A DNA stretch of 64,000 nt from Cupriavidus sp. (GTDB lineage Bacteria; Pseudomonadota; Gammaproteobacteria; Burkholderiales; Burkholderiaceae): the NCBI GenBank assembly GCA_031181345.1, contig JAPSLC010000011.1:45995-109994 (forward strand). Direction: 5' to 3'. Position numbers and translations under genes: made by a program. The notes under the pieces were generated by a model that was not told where the DNA came from, searched no databases, and saw only the letters and a program-made list of their open reading frames with translations. This document shows, in pieces, positions 27,613 through 36,561 of the stretch. Positions within the stretch are counted from its first letter, which is position 1. Every line of letters starts with the position of its first letter.

Positions 27613-28296
27613 TCAGCGGGTCTGCCGCTGCAGGATGTTGAGGAATTCTTCCATGAAGCTCTCGAAGCGGATCGCCAGCCGGTCGATCTCGGTCGCGTAG
27701 CGGTTGTACGCGATCACGGCCGGAATCGCCGCGAACAGGCCGATCGCGGTGGCCACCAGCGCTTCGGCGATACCGGGCGCGACCGAGGCCAGCGTCGCCT
27801 GCTGGACGTTGGACAGGCCGCGGAAGGCGTTCATGATGCCCCAGACCGTACCGAACAGGCCGATGTACGGGCTGACCGAGCCGACCGAGGCGAGGAACGG
27901 CAGGTGGGACTCGAGCACGTCCATCTCGCGCTGGTAGGCCGCGCGCATCGCGCGGCGGGCCGCGTCGAGCAGCGCGCCAGCGTCGTTGTTGCGCTCGCGC
28001 GCCTTCAGGTATTCGCCCATGCCGGACTCGAAGATCCGCTCGAGCGCGCCGGTGCTGTGCCGGTTGTTGGCCGCGCTTTGATACAGCGCCTGCAGATCGC
28101 CGCCCGCCCAGAAATCGCGCTCGAAGCCTTCGGTCTGGGTGCGCGCGGCGCGCAGCGCCATGTGCTTGCGGAAAATATAGGTCCAGGAGAACAAGGACAT
28201 GACGACCAGCAAGGCCATCACGGCCTGCGCCAGGAAGCTGGCATGCATCACCAGCGTAAGGATCGACATGTCTTGCGTGACGGTCACGGGATTCAT
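27613..28296 (-). CDS. tolQ: Tol-Pal motor protein TolQ (ExbB/MotA family)
   Basis: A 227-residue inner-membrane proton-channel protein with three membrane helices: near residues 18-40 ([22 protein letters not shown]), near 130-155 ([21 protein letters not shown]) and near 165-195 ([27 protein letters not shown]). ATG 28296 overlaps the ybgC stop as ATGA, and this start gives the family N-terminus; the frame is open further upstream only inside ybgC. Confidence 0.95.
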   Translation of the reverse strand: MNPVTVTQDMSILTLVMHASFLAQAVMALLVVMSLFSWTYIFRKHMALRAARTQTEGFERDFWAGGDLQALYQSAANNRHSTGALERIFESGMGEYLKARERNNDAGALLDAARRAMRAAYQREMDVLESHLPFLASVGSVSPYIGLFGTVWGIMNAFRGLSNVQQATLASVAPGIAEALVATAIGLFAAIPAVIAYNRYATEIDRLAIRFESFMEEFLNILQRQTR

Positions 28297-28697
28297 CGAG
28301 CGGTCTTGATGGTTGCGAGGACGGGTGCGGGAATCGGGGCCGGGCGGAAGCTGTCGCGGTCCACGCATCCCACCCGGATCGTGCCCGCGGCCAGCATCAG
28401 CGGCCCGCGCCACGCTTCCTGGGCGAATTGGACCGAGGCCGGTCCGACCCGTTCAATACGGGTGCGGATCTCCAGCAGATCGTCCAGCCGGGCGGGCGCA
28501 TTGTATTCCACCGCCGTGCTGCGCACGACAAACACCACGCCGGATTCGTCGGCGAGGGCCTGCTGTTCGATGCCGAGTGCGCGCAGCCATTCGGTGCGCG
28601 CACGTTCGAAAAACTTGAGGTAGTTGGCGTAGAACACCACCCCGCCCGCGTCGGTGTCTTCCCAGTAGACGCGCAGCGGCCATACGAAATTCTTCAT
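28293..28697 (-). CDS. ybgC: Tol-Pal-associated acyl-CoA thioesterase YbgC
   Basis: A 134-residue hot-dog-fold thioesterase, first gene of the tol-pal operon. The 4HBT signature [33 protein letters not shown] (given in parts: [11 protein letters not shown] with catalytic Asp, then [13 protein letters not shown]) lies near residues 5-38. YbgC hydrolyses acyl-CoAs and binds phospholipid-synthesis enzymes; its link to Tol-Pal is conserved but not fully explained. ATG 28697 chosen because upstream in-frame codons have no family similarity. It is divergent from glyA. Confidence 0.92.
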   Translation of the reverse strand: MKNFVWPLRVYWEDTDAGGVVFYANYLKFFERARTEWLRALGIEQQALADESGVVFVVRSTAVEYNAPARLDDLLEIRTRIERVGPASVQFAQEAWRGPLMLAAGTIRVGCVDRDSFRPAPIPAPVLATIKTAR

Positions 28698-28894
28698 GGC
28701 CGCGATTGTAACGGACACGGGCGCGGCTTCGGTGTCACACGGCGTCCGACAACGCAACGCCGGGCCGTCCTACAGACGAGCGGCCCCTTCCCGCCCCCCT
28801 TCGCGCCCCCTTCCCGCCCGCCAGGCCGCGCGCCAGGCGGCCCCGCCGGCTTGCGGCGCGCCTGTGCCTCGCGTAAACTCCGGCCAACCATTCC

Positions 28895-29045
28895 ACCTTG
28901 CGCGACTGGCGAAGTCAGTGGGTACTACCACGAGGAAGCGCAAGATCTCTGGCGCCAAGCCACCGGAAGCGGTCCGACGCCAGGGCGCAACGCCCGGCCC
29001 GGGTCCCTTGCGATAGCCGCCGCGCCTGCCGCTCGCCTGGGCCAG
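28895..29045 (+). ncRNA. ZTP (pfl) riboswitch upstream of glyA
   Basis: Matches the pfl consensus in both conserved domains. Domain 1: P1 CTTGCGC/GCGCAAG (28897-28903, 28938-28944) encloses GACTGGCG, the P2 hairpin GTGG-GTACTA-CCAC (28918-28931) and GAGGAAGCG. Domain 2: P3 GGCCCGGG/CCTGGGCC (28996-29003, 29036-29043) contains the invariant CGCCTGGGC (29034-29042). GGCG of domain 1 (28908-28911) can form the family pseudoknot with CGCC at 29034-29037. The linker holds two variable hairpins. These elements sense ZTP/ZMP, which build up when 10-formyl-THF is short, and switch on one-carbon genes such as glyA. The expression platform between 29045 and 29223 is not clear. Confidence 0.88.
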
Positions 29046-29222
29046 CGAATGGGAAGCAGGGTGCGCCCTGCGCCGCCAGTTCCGGGCCCCGCGCCCAGGC
29101 CGACGACGCGGTTCGCATGCGTCTTCCCCGCGCGCCCTACCGTCGTTCCGTTCCCGTATTCTTCGGTCAATCCGCCGTCATCCGACGGTGTTCACCGATC
29201 CTTCTACAGACGAGTTTTCGCC

Positions 29223-30470
29223 ATGTTCGAACGCAGCCGCTACACGATCGACCAGATCGATCCCGAACTCTGGTCCGCCATCCAGCAGGAAAATCAGCGC
29301 CAGGAAGACCATATCGAGCTGATCGCCTCCGAGAACTACACCTCGCCGGCCGTGATGGCCGCCCAGGGCTCGCAGCTGACCAACAAGTACGCCGAGGGCT
29401 ATCCCGGCAAGCGCTACTACGGCGGTTGCGAATACGTCGACATCGTCGAGCAGCTGGCGATCGACCGCGTCAAGCAGCTGTTCGGCGCCGAGGCCGCCAA
29501 CGTGCAGCCGAACTCGGGCTCGCAGGCCAACCAGGGCGTGTTCTTCGCCGTGCTCAAGCCGGGCGACACCATCATGGGCATGAGCCTGGCCGAAGGCGGC
29601 CACCTGACCCACGGCATGGCGCTCAACATGAGCGGCAAGTGGTTCAACGTGGTCAGCTACGGCCTGAACGCGGACGAGGACATCGACTACGCCGCGCTGG
29701 AAAAGCTGGCCCAGGAGAAGAAGCCGAAGCTGATCATCGCCGGCGCGTCGGCCTTCTCGCTGCGCATCGACTTCGAGCGCATCGCCGCCGTGGCCAAGTC
29801 GGTCGGCGCCTATTTCATGGTCGACATGGCGCACTACGCCGGCCTGATCGCCGCGGGCGTCTACCCGAATCCGGTGCCGCACGCTGACTTCGTCACCACC
29901 ACCACGCACAAGAGCCTGCGCGGCCCGCGCGGCGGCGTGATCCTGATGAAGGCCGAGCATGAAAAGGCCATCAACTCGGCGATCTTCCCCGGCATCCAGG
30001 GCGGTCCGCTGATGCACGTGATCGCCGGCAAGGCGGTCGCCTTCAAGGAAGCGCTGGCGCCGGAGTTCAAGGCCTACCAGCAGCAGGTCGTCAAGAACGC
30101 CCAGGCGCTGGCCGACACGCTGATCGCGCGCGGCCTGCGCATCGTCTCCGGCCGCACCGAGAGCCACGTGATGCTGGTCGACCTGCGCGCCAAGCAGATC
30201 ACCGGCAAGGAAGCCGAGAAGATCCTCGGCGACGCGCATATCACGGTCAACAAGAACGCGATCCCCAACGATCCGGAAAAGCCGTTCGTGACCTCGGGCA
30301 TCCGCCTGGGCTCGCCGGCGATGACCACGCGTGGCTTCAAGGAAGAGGAAGCGCGCCAGGTCGCCAACCTGATCGCCGACGTGCTGGACAACCCGCACGA
30401 CGCCGCCAACATTGCGCGCGTGCGCGAGCAGGTCGCGGCGCTGACCAAGCGCTTCCCGGTCTACGGCTGA
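29223..30470 (+). CDS. glyA: Serine hydroxymethyltransferase
   Basis: PLP enzyme interconverting serine and glycine and charging tetrahydrofolate with a one-carbon unit. The 415-residue protein has the family start [51 protein letters not shown], and the PLP-lysine motif [13 protein letters not shown] with Lys at about 230. The frame is open far upstream, but ATG 29223 gives the normal N-terminus. Preceded by a ZTP riboswitch and followed by nrdR (72 bp). Confidence 0.97.
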   Translation: MFERSRYTIDQIDPELWSAIQQENQRQEDHIELIASENYTSPAVMAAQGSQLTNKYAEGYPGKRYYGGCEYVDIVEQLAIDRVKQLFGAEAANVQPNSGSQANQGVFFAVLKPGDTIMGMSLAEGGHLTHGMALNMSGKWFNVVSYGLNADEDIDYAALEKLAQEKKPKLIIAGASAFSLRIDFERIAAVAKSVGAYFMVDMAHYAGLIAAGVYPNPVPHADFVTTTTHKSLRGPRGGVILMKAEHEKAINSAIFPGIQGGPLMHVIAGKAVAFKEALAPEFKAYQQQVVKNAQALADTLIARGLRIVSGRTESHVMLVDLRAKQITGKEAEKILGDAHITVNKNAIPNDPEKPFVTSGIRLGSPAMTTRGFKEEEARQVANLIADVLDNPHDAANIARVREQVAALTKRFPVYG

Positions 30471-30542
30471 TCGGCCGTCGCCGCGCGTCCCCGGTGCGCC
30501 GGGCGGCGCGCGGCCGCTCAACCCCCGCCTTCAGGTGGTCCG

Positions 30543-31007
30543 ATGAAATGTCCCTTCTGCGGTCACTCCAATACCCAGGTGCTCGACACCCGCATGTCCG
30601 AGGAAGGCGATACCGTGCGCCGGCGCCGCCGTTGCGAGGCCTGCGACCGGCGCTTCACCACCTATGAGCGGATCGAGCTGTTCTTCCCGGCCATCGTCAA
30701 GAAGAACGGCAGCCGCGTCGATTACGCGCGCAGCAAGCTGAAGGATTCGATGCGGCTGGCGCTGCGCAAGCGCCCGGTGTCGGCCGAGGCCATCGACGAG
30801 GCGATCGCGCGCATCGAGGAAAAGCTGCTGGCGCTCGGCCAGAAGGAAATTCCGAGCAGCCAGGTCGGCGAACTGGTGATGCGCGAACTGCGCAAGCTCG
30901 ACAAGATCGCCTATATCCGCTTTGCTTCGGTGTATCGCAGCTTCGAGGACGTGTCCGAGTTCTCCGACGTGCTGGCCGAAGTCAGCTCGCCGAACGGCAA
31001 GCGCTGA
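30543..31007 (+). CDS. nrdR: Transcriptional repressor NrdR
   Basis: Zinc-ribbon/ATP-cone regulator of ribonucleotide reductase genes. The 154 residues begin [17 protein letters not shown] with Cys3 and Cys6, followed by CEACDRRF (Cys31, Cys34) to complete the zinc ribbon, then the ATP-cone ([23 protein letters not shown]). ATP/dATP binding reports the nucleotide pool. Commonly placed after glyA in proteobacteria, as here; probably co-transcribed. The following 185 bp are a GC-rich, GCN-repeat-like stretch without a gene. Confidence 0.96.
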   Translation: MKCPFCGHSNTQVLDTRMSEEGDTVRRRRRCEACDRRFTTYERIELFFPAIVKKNGSRVDYARSKLKDSMRLALRKRPVSAEAIDEAIARIEEKLLALGQKEIPSSQVGELVMRELRKLDKIAYIRFASVYRSFEDVSEFSDVLAEVSSPNGKR

Positions 31008-31191
31008 GGCGCAGCATCGCGGCGGCGTGGCGGCCTTGCTGCTGGTTGCGGTTGCCGCCGCTGCCGCTGGTGCCGCTGCTGCCGCGGTGGCCGCTGTTGC
31101 AATCCTTGTCGAATCCTCCACGGTCTGAAACCTCATCCCCGCTCGCTGACGATTAATCTGGTCCCCGCTTGTCACGCACAGGACCAGAGCG

Positions 31192-31680
31192 ATGGTTGCG
31201 ATCCCTTCGGCCGCTTCCCCTTCCTTTCCCTTTCTCCACCGATCTGAGCGCCGGTGCGTGCGCCACCGCGGCTACCTGCTGCTCGAATCGCTGGTCGCGC
31301 TCGCCCTGCTCGGCATCGGCCTGCTGCCGCTGGCCCGGCTCGCCCCCACTGCGCTGCAATGGTGGCGCGAGCCATTGCTGATCGGCCAGGCGCTGCGGCT
31401 TGCCGCCGAGGGCGCCGAGCGGGCGGGGCTGGCCGGACCGGAGGCCGTACCCGATCCCGCCCGGCTGCCCGCGCTCGCGCAGACGCGGGGCCTGCCGCCG
31501 CCACGCTGGTGCGCGTCGGTGCCGGCCGATTCGGCGCAGTCGGGCTGTGCGGCCGGCCAGCGCGTCGTCGTGGTGGGCCCGTTGCCTTCGGCGCCCGCGA
31601 TGCGTGGCGACGCTGGCGAGGCAGGCGAGGCCAACATCCGGACCGCGCTGCGCGCCATCGCGCTGCGGTTGCGGCCATGA
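31192..31680 (+). CDS. PilV-like minor pilin (type IV pilus)
   Basis: A 162-residue protein with a class-III signal: a basic leader ending RHRG, then the hydrophobic helix YLLLESLVALALLGIGLLPLARL with Glu at position 5 after the Gly cleavage point (prepilin peptidase PilD site). The ESLVALALL form and first place in a minor pilin cluster fit PilV. The remainder is poorly conserved, as is usual for PilV. The stop overlaps the start of the next gene (ATGA). Confidence 0.75.
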   Translation: MVAIPSAASPSFPFLHRSERRCVRHRGYLLLESLVALALLGIGLLPLARLAPTALQWWREPLLIGQALRLAAEGAERAGLAGPEAVPDPARLPALAQTRGLPPPRWCASVPADSAQSGCAAGQRVVVVGPLPSAPAMRGDAGEAGEANIRTALRAIALRLRP

Positions 31681-32672
31681 TCGCGATCGCGATCCTCGTG
31701 GGCCGGCGCGAGACCGCATCGACGGTCGCCAACGGCGCGGCCATGTCGCGGCCTGCCGGTGTGCCGTCCGGATGGTCGCTGGTCGAGGTGATGGTGGGCC
31801 TTCTGCTCGGCACGCTTGCGACCAGCGCGGCGGTGATGGCGTTCCACACGATGCGCACCGCCTATGTCCTCGCCGCGGAGCAGCGCGAGCTGGAGCAGCG
31901 CGGCGGCGCCCTGCTGGAAGCGATCGCCGCGCTGCTGCGCCATGCGGGCTGGCATCCAGCCCCGACCGCCGCCCTGCCCCCACCGCTGAGCGGCCGCGAC
32001 GACTGCGGCCAGCCGACGCTCGGTGATGCGCTGAGCTGCGGCAAACCCGGCGTCGCCGGCAGCGATGCGCTGCTGATCCGCTTCGGCGGTGACCATCCCT
32101 TCGGCGATCCGGCGGTGCCGGACCGCTACCTGTCCGACTGCAGCGGTTATCCGGTCCCTGTCACCGTGGCCAGTGCCGCAACCCCGCCGGCCTCGTCGGC
32201 GCAGGCAGCCGGCTATCTGACGGCCAATCTGCTGTATGTCGCGGTCGGCGCGGACGGCGAGCCGCAACTGCTGTGTCGCTACCCAGGTCGCCGCGATGGC
32301 GTCAACGGGAGCCTGGCGTGGAGCACGGGGGCGCTCGCGCGCGGTGTCGAGACCCTTCAGCTGCGCTATGGCGTCGATCGCGACGGCGATGGCCGCGTCG
32401 ACACCTTCCTGCGCGCCAGCGAGCTCGGCGTGGGCGGGTCAAATGCGTGGAGCAAGGTGCTGGCCGTGCAGATCGCCCTGGTGCTGCGCACCGGGGCTGG
32501 CATGCCCGGCACGTCCGCCACGCCCCTTCCCCTGCTGCCGGCGCGCACGACTGGGGAGCAAGGCGACGATATCGCCTTCCTGCCGCGCGCGCGGTCCACC
32601 GCTTCCCGGCGGGTCTTCGCCACCACGGTGTGGCTGCGCAACGCCCCGTTCTGCGCGGAGTCGCCATGTTGA
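31677..32672 (+). CDS. PilW-like minor pilin
   Basis: From ATG 31677 the protein has 331 residues; an internal ATG at 31743 (MSRPAGVPSG) would give a more usual short leader. The cleavage/helix motif is SG-WSLVEVMVGLLLGTLATSA, with the conserved Glu5. The large C-terminal domain (GGALLEAIAALLRHAGWHP, then RFGGDHPFGD and VETLQLRYGVDRDGDGRVD) is PilW-like; the last segment resembles a Ca-binding DxDGDG loop. Overlaps both neighbours by a few bases. Confidence 0.78.
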   Translation: MIAIAILVGRRETASTVANGAAMSRPAGVPSGWSLVEVMVGLLLGTLATSAAVMAFHTMRTAYVLAAEQRELEQRGGALLEAIAALLRHAGWHPAPTAALPPPLSGRDDCGQPTLGDALSCGKPGVAGSDALLIRFGGDHPFGDPAVPDRYLSDCSGYPVPVTVASAATPPASSAQAAGYLTANLLYVAVGADGEPQLLCRYPGRRDGVNGSLAWSTGALARGVETLQLRYGVDRDGDGRVDTFLRASELGVGGSNAWSKVLAVQIALVLRTGAGMPGTSATPLPLLPARTTGEQGDDIAFLPRARSTASRRVFATTVWLRNAPFCAESPC

Positions 32673-33388
32673 GAACCGACGACGATGCAATGCCGCCGCA
32701 AGCCGCAAGCGGCGCCATCACGCTGATTTCCGTGGTCGTGCTGTCGACGCTGACCCTGGCACTGGCCGGCGCGCTGTTCGTGCTGCTGATGGCCGGACAC
32801 CAGGCGGTCGGCCAGCGGCTCGAGCGCGAGGTTGCGTTCCGCGGCGCGGAGGTCGCGTTGCTCGATGGCGAGAACCATCTGGCGAGGACAACGGCGGCCA
32901 CCGCCGGGACTGCGGCTAGCGCGACATCGGCCTTTCCCAACGACCAACCCGCAGCATGGCCTGCGCCGGGCCGTTGCGGCACGCAGGCGCAGCGCGGCCT
33001 GTGCAGCCCGGTTGCGGGCCAGCCGCCGCCGTGGCGGGTGTGGATGGACGGTGCCCTGCCTGCGGATGGCCTCGGCGTCCCGGTCGGAAACATGACCGGC
33101 GCAACCCTGCCGCTCATCCCATCGGAGATGGCCGGCGCGACCACCGTGCCGCGTTATCTGATCGAACGCCTGCCGCTGAAAAGCCCCGGCGCTTCGGCGC
33201 CCGCCGGCGTGCCGCCGCGACGCTATCGCATCACCGCGCTCGGTCAGGGGCGCGATCCGGCCGTGCGCGTCGTGCTGCAGACCGAATGGATCGATGCGGC
33301 GCCACCATCGAAAGCGGCAAGCCAGCCGGCACGCGGTCGGGTCCAACGCCTCGGCTGGCGCGAACTCGTCCCGCCCTATCCACCATGA
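32666..33388 (+). CDS. PilX-like minor pilin/pilus assembly protein
   Basis: A 240-residue protein with N-terminal helix SGAITLISVVVLSTLTLALAGALFVLL and, after the presumed Gly cleavage point, Ser instead of Glu at position 5, which is common in PilX. A central part is Ala/Thr/Pro-rich and a C-terminal domain of PilX type has VPRYLIERLP and YRITALGQGRDPAVRVVLQTEW. The stop overlaps the following pilE-like start (ATGA), leaving no room for pilY1, which normally follows pilX. Confidence 0.75.
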   Translation: MLRTDDDAMPPQAASGAITLISVVVLSTLTLALAGALFVLLMAGHQAVGQRLEREVAFRGAEVALLDGENHLARTTAATAGTAASATSAFPNDQPAAWPAPGRCGTQAQRGLCSPVAGQPPPWRVWMDGALPADGLGVPVGNMTGATLPLIPSEMAGATTVPRYLIERLPLKSPGASAPAGVPPRRYRITALGQGRDPAVRVVLQTEWIDAAPPSKAASQPARGRVQRLGWRELVPPYPP

Positions 33389-33858
33389 CGATCCGCGCCA
33401 TGACTCCCACCCGCATCGGCGGATTCACGCTGATCGAGCTGCTGATCGTGATCGTCATCGTCGCCATCGTCGCCGGCATCGCGGCCACCAGCTGGCATCG
33501 TCACCTGCAACGCGGCTGGCGCGCGCAGGCGCGAACCGCGATGATCGCGGCGATGCTCGACCTGCAGCGCCACGCGATGGCCCGCGGCGGCTTCGCCGAC
33601 GACAGCGGGCACGGTCCCGCCGGGCGCTGGCCACAGTGGGTGCCCGCGCCGCCGGCGCGTCCCCATTACCGGCTGGCGGCGCTGCCCTGCACCGAGGCCG
33701 GCCAGCGCGATGCCGACCTCCACCGTTGCATCGAACTGCATGCGGTGCCGCAATGGCCCGACCCCGCTTGCGGCACGCAGATCCTGCGCAGCAGCGGGGA
33801 ATGGCTGATGCAATCGACCGACACGGCCGGCCCCGTCCCATGGCCGGACAGCTGCTGA
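33385..33858 (+). CDS. PilE-like type IV minor pilin
   Basis: A 157-residue pilin-like protein with a textbook prepilin motif: leader ending RIGG, then FTLIELLIVIVIVAIVAGIA with Glu5. The head domain has two Cys-containing segments (LPCTEAGQRDADLHRCIEL and DPACGTQIL, plus a terminal Cys) that may form the D-loop disulfide. ATG 33385 (overlapping the previous stop) or ATG 33400 could be used. Predicted minor subunit of a type IV pilus. Confidence 0.8.
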   Translation: MTIRAMTPTRIGGFTLIELLIVIVIVAIVAGIAATSWHRHLQRGWRAQARTAMIAAMLDLQRHAMARGGFADDSGHGPAGRWPQWVPAPPARPHYRLAALPCTEAGQRDADLHRCIELHAVPQWPDPACGTQILRSSGEWLMQSTDTAGPVPWPDSC

Positions 33859-34421
33859 GCACGCGCCGCGGCAACGGTTCGCGGCACCGCGCCCGCACGA
33901 CGGGCGCCACACTGATCGAATGGCTCGCCGCGATGGCGATCACGGCAATGCTCGCCGCCTCCGGCTACCCGTCCTATCGCGACGCGCTGGAGCGCCAGCA
34001 GGTACGCCTGGCCGCCGACCTGCTGGTGGCCTCGATCGAGACGGCCCGCGAATTCGCGCTGGCCAGGCGCAGCACGGTTCTGCTGGCACCGCAGCCGGGC
34101 TCCGCCGACTTCTCGCGCGGATGGCGTATCGTCGCCGGCGAGACCGCCGACGCCCCTGCGCTGTCCGCGGTGGGCCTGAACGCCGCCTGCCTGCGCGTCG
34201 CGCTGCGCGCCACCGACGGCGGCCGCGCGCTGCGGCTGGCTCCTGTGGGATACTCTCGGTCGGAACGTGGCGGCTTCTATGCGGCCACCTTTACCCTGCG
34301 CTGCGGCCATGCGCAGCGTCAGGTCAGGCTCGGCGCGCTGGGCCGCCTGCGCATCTGTACGCCCGGGCAGGACGCCGACTGCGACAGCCGGACCGAGGCC
34401 GAGCCCGGCTTTGAGCCCTGA
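33840..34421 (+). CDS. FimT/GspH-like pseudopilin
   Basis: A 193-residue protein whose start overlaps the end of the pilE-like gene by 19 bp. After a long basic leader (about 23 residues, ending RTTG) follows ATLIEWLAAMAITAMLAASGYP, with Glu at position 5. A GspH/FimT domain follows: DLLVASIETAREFALARRSTVLL, then GWRIVAGE, and a Cys pair (LRICTPGQDADC). FimT normally stands first in minor pilin clusters; here it is last. 105 bp separate it from ribD. Confidence 0.75.
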   Translation: MAGQLLSTRRGNGSRHRARTTGATLIEWLAAMAITAMLAASGYPSYRDALERQQVRLAADLLVASIETAREFALARRSTVLLAPQPGSADFSRGWRIVAGETADAPALSAVGLNAACLRVALRATDGGRALRLAPVGYSRSERGGFYAATFTLRCGHAQRQVRLGALGRLRICTPGQDADCDSRTEAEPGFEP

Positions 34422-34525
34422 GCGAGCCCTGAGCCGCGCCCGCCACGGTCCGCGGCCGGGCATGCCCGATCGACTTACCCGGCCCGCCACGCCAGTCAAG
34501 ACAACCGGCAGGAAACCGCCCACTC

Positions 34526-35644
34526 ATGTTCTCCGAAACCGATCACGCCGCCATGCAGCAGGCGCTCGCGCTTGCCGCGCGGGGCATGTTCATCACCACG
34601 CCGAATCCGCGCGTGGGCTGTGTGCTGACCAAGGGCGGCAAGGTGATTGGCGAAGGCTATACGCAGCCCGCGGGCCAGGACCACGCGGAGGTCCAGGCGC
34701 TGAAAAATGCCGCCGCGCGCGGCTTCGATCCCGCCGGGGCGACCGCCTACGTCACGCTGGAGCCGTGCAGCCACTTCGGACGCACGCCGCCGTGCGCCGA
34801 TGCGCTGGTGCGCGCCGGCGTCAAGCGCGTGGTCGCGGCGATGGAGGACCCGAATCCCACGGTATCGGGACGCGGCCTGCAGCGGCTGCGCGATGCCGGC
34901 ATCGACGTGCGCTGCGGCCTGCTGGAGAAAGAGGCGCGCGACCTGAATATCGGTTTCGTCTCGCGCATGACCCGCGGCCTGCCGTGGGTCCGCGTCAAGG
35001 TCGCGGCCTCGCTCGATGGCGGCACCGCGCTGCACGACGGCACCAGCCAGTGGATTACCGGCCAGGCTGCGCGCGACGACGGCCATGCCTGGCGCGCGCG
35101 TGCCTGCGCGATCCTGACCGGCATCGGCACGGTGCGCGACGACGACCCGCAACTGACCGTGCGCGCCATCGACACGCCGCGCCAGCCGCAGCGCGTGCTG
35201 ATCGACTCGCGCCTCGAGGTCCCGCTCGATGCCCGCATGCTGACGCCGGACACCGGCGAGTTCGCCAAGCCCGTGCTGGTGTTCTGTGCGATCGACGATC
35301 GCGCGCGCCGCACCGCACTGGAGGCGCGCGGCGCCGAAGTGGTGGTGCTGCCCAACGTCCACGGCAAGGTCGAGCTGCGCCGCATGCTGGAGGAACTTGG
35401 CCGGCGCGGCATCAACGAGCTGCATGTCGAGGCCGGCTTCAAGCTCAACGGTTCGCTGATCCGCGAAGGCTGCGCGGACGAACTGCTGATCTATCTGGCG
35501 CCGCGGCTGCTCGGCGACGCCCAGGGCATGTTCAACCTGCCGCCACTCGCCCGCCTGCAGGACGCGCCGGCCTTCCGCTGGCACGATGTGCGGCAGATCG
35601 GCGACGACCTGCGGCTGATCGCGCGCCGCCATCCGGCCAGCTGA
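34526..35644 (+). CDS. ribD: Bifunctional riboflavin deaminase/reductase RibD
   Basis: Catalyses deamination of the pyrimidine intermediate and its side-chain reduction. The 372-residue product has the zinc deaminase motifs HAEVQALKNAA and TLEPCSHFGRTPPC (CDA fold, residues 50-90) and a C-terminal reductase domain from ~145 (VRVKVAASLDGGTALHDGTSQWITG, NELHVEAGFKLNGSLI). Start of the ribD-ribE-ribBX-ribH run; no FMN riboswitch is seen upstream. Confidence 0.95.
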   Translation: MFSETDHAAMQQALALAARGMFITTPNPRVGCVLTKGGKVIGEGYTQPAGQDHAEVQALKNAAARGFDPAGATAYVTLEPCSHFGRTPPCADALVRAGVKRVVAAMEDPNPTVSGRGLQRLRDAGIDVRCGLLEKEARDLNIGFVSRMTRGLPWVRVKVAASLDGGTALHDGTSQWITGQAARDDGHAWRARACAILTGIGTVRDDDPQLTVRAIDTPRQPQRVLIDSRLEVPLDARMLTPDTGEFAKPVLVFCAIDDRARRTALEARGAEVVVLPNVHGKVELRRMLEELGRRGINELHVEAGFKLNGSLIREGCADELLIYLAPRLLGDAQGMFNLPPLARLQDAPAFRWHDVRQIGDDLRLIARRHPAS

Positions 35645-35722
35645 ACGGCACGGCCCTCGCAACGGACTGCCAGCATGCCGCTTTCCTCTTTCCCTTCGAT
35701 TTCCTTCTCTGCTGACCAGACC

Positions 35723-36352
35723 ATGTTTACTGGCATTGTGGCGGCCGTCGGCCGCATCGACTCCGTGACGCCTCTGGGCGACCAGAACACCGACAACGCC
35801 GGCGTCCGCCTGCAGATCGACGCCGGCGGCCTGGACCTGTCCGACGTGCAGATCGGCGACAGCATCGCCATCCAGGGCGCCTGCATGACCGTGGTGGCGC
35901 TGCAGCCCGGCCGTTTCGACGTCGAGGTCTCGCGCGAGTCGCTGGACAAGACCAGCGGCCTTGCACAGCCCGGCCGCGTCAATCTCGAAAAGGCGCTGCG
36001 CCTGGCCGACCGGCTCGGCGGCCATCTGGTGTCCGGCCATGTCGACGGGCTCGGCGAAGTCACCCATTTCGCGCCGGTGGGCGAATCGCACGAACTGCGC
36101 ATCCGCGCGCCGCGCGAGCTGGCGCGCTACCTGGCCTACAAGGGCTCGGTGGTGGTCAACGGCGTCTCGCTGACGGTCAACCGCGTGGCCGACCTGCCCG
36201 ACGGCTGCGAATTCTCGATCAACCTGATTCCCCATACGATCGAGGTGACCACGCTGCAGGAGCTGCGTCCCGGCGTGAAGGTCAATCTCGAGATCGACCT
36301 GATCGCCCGCTATGTCGAGCGGATGCTGAGCGCCGAGGGCAAGGCGGGCTGA
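35723..36352 (+). CDS. ribE: Riboflavin synthase, alpha chain
   Basis: Dismutates two 6,7-dimethyl-8-ribityllumazine molecules to riboflavin. The start ATG 35723 gives the signature MFTGIV; an ATG at 35675 in frame is rejected. The 209 residues form the two lumazine-binding repeats (GDSIAIQGACMTV..SRESLDKT and GHLVSGHVDGLGEVTHF..VVNGVSLTVNRV). The gene is 78 bp after ribD. Confidence 0.95.
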   Translation: MFTGIVAAVGRIDSVTPLGDQNTDNAGVRLQIDAGGLDLSDVQIGDSIAIQGACMTVVALQPGRFDVEVSRESLDKTSGLAQPGRVNLEKALRLADRLGGHLVSGHVDGLGEVTHFAPVGESHELRIRAPRELARYLAYKGSVVVNGVSLTVNRVADLPDGCEFSINLIPHTIEVTTLQELRPGVKVNLEIDLIARYVERMLSAEGKAG

Positions 36353-36561
36353 AAACCACTGACGGCCCGGGTCCCTCCCGGCGTCCATCGCCGAGGTCGA
36401 TCCCTGCCAGGCGCCCGGGCCAACCCCGGCCCCGGCGCCCCTTGCCTGCGGCCCGCATCGCGTACAATGCCGGGTTAAACCGCGCGCCGCCCCGGCGCGC
36501 CGCAGTCGCCTCACGGGCATCGCCCCGGGGCCGCCCCGCCAGACTTTCCTTTGCCTACCTC

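Noticed and set aside
28895..29045. Glycine riboswitch as the glyA leader
   Set aside because: Sequence blocks match the pfl/ZTP element, not the glycine aptamer.
36353..36561. Possible FMN riboswitch before ribBX
   Set aside because: The conserved FMN-element segments could not be found; the region holds only short GC-rich inverted repeats.
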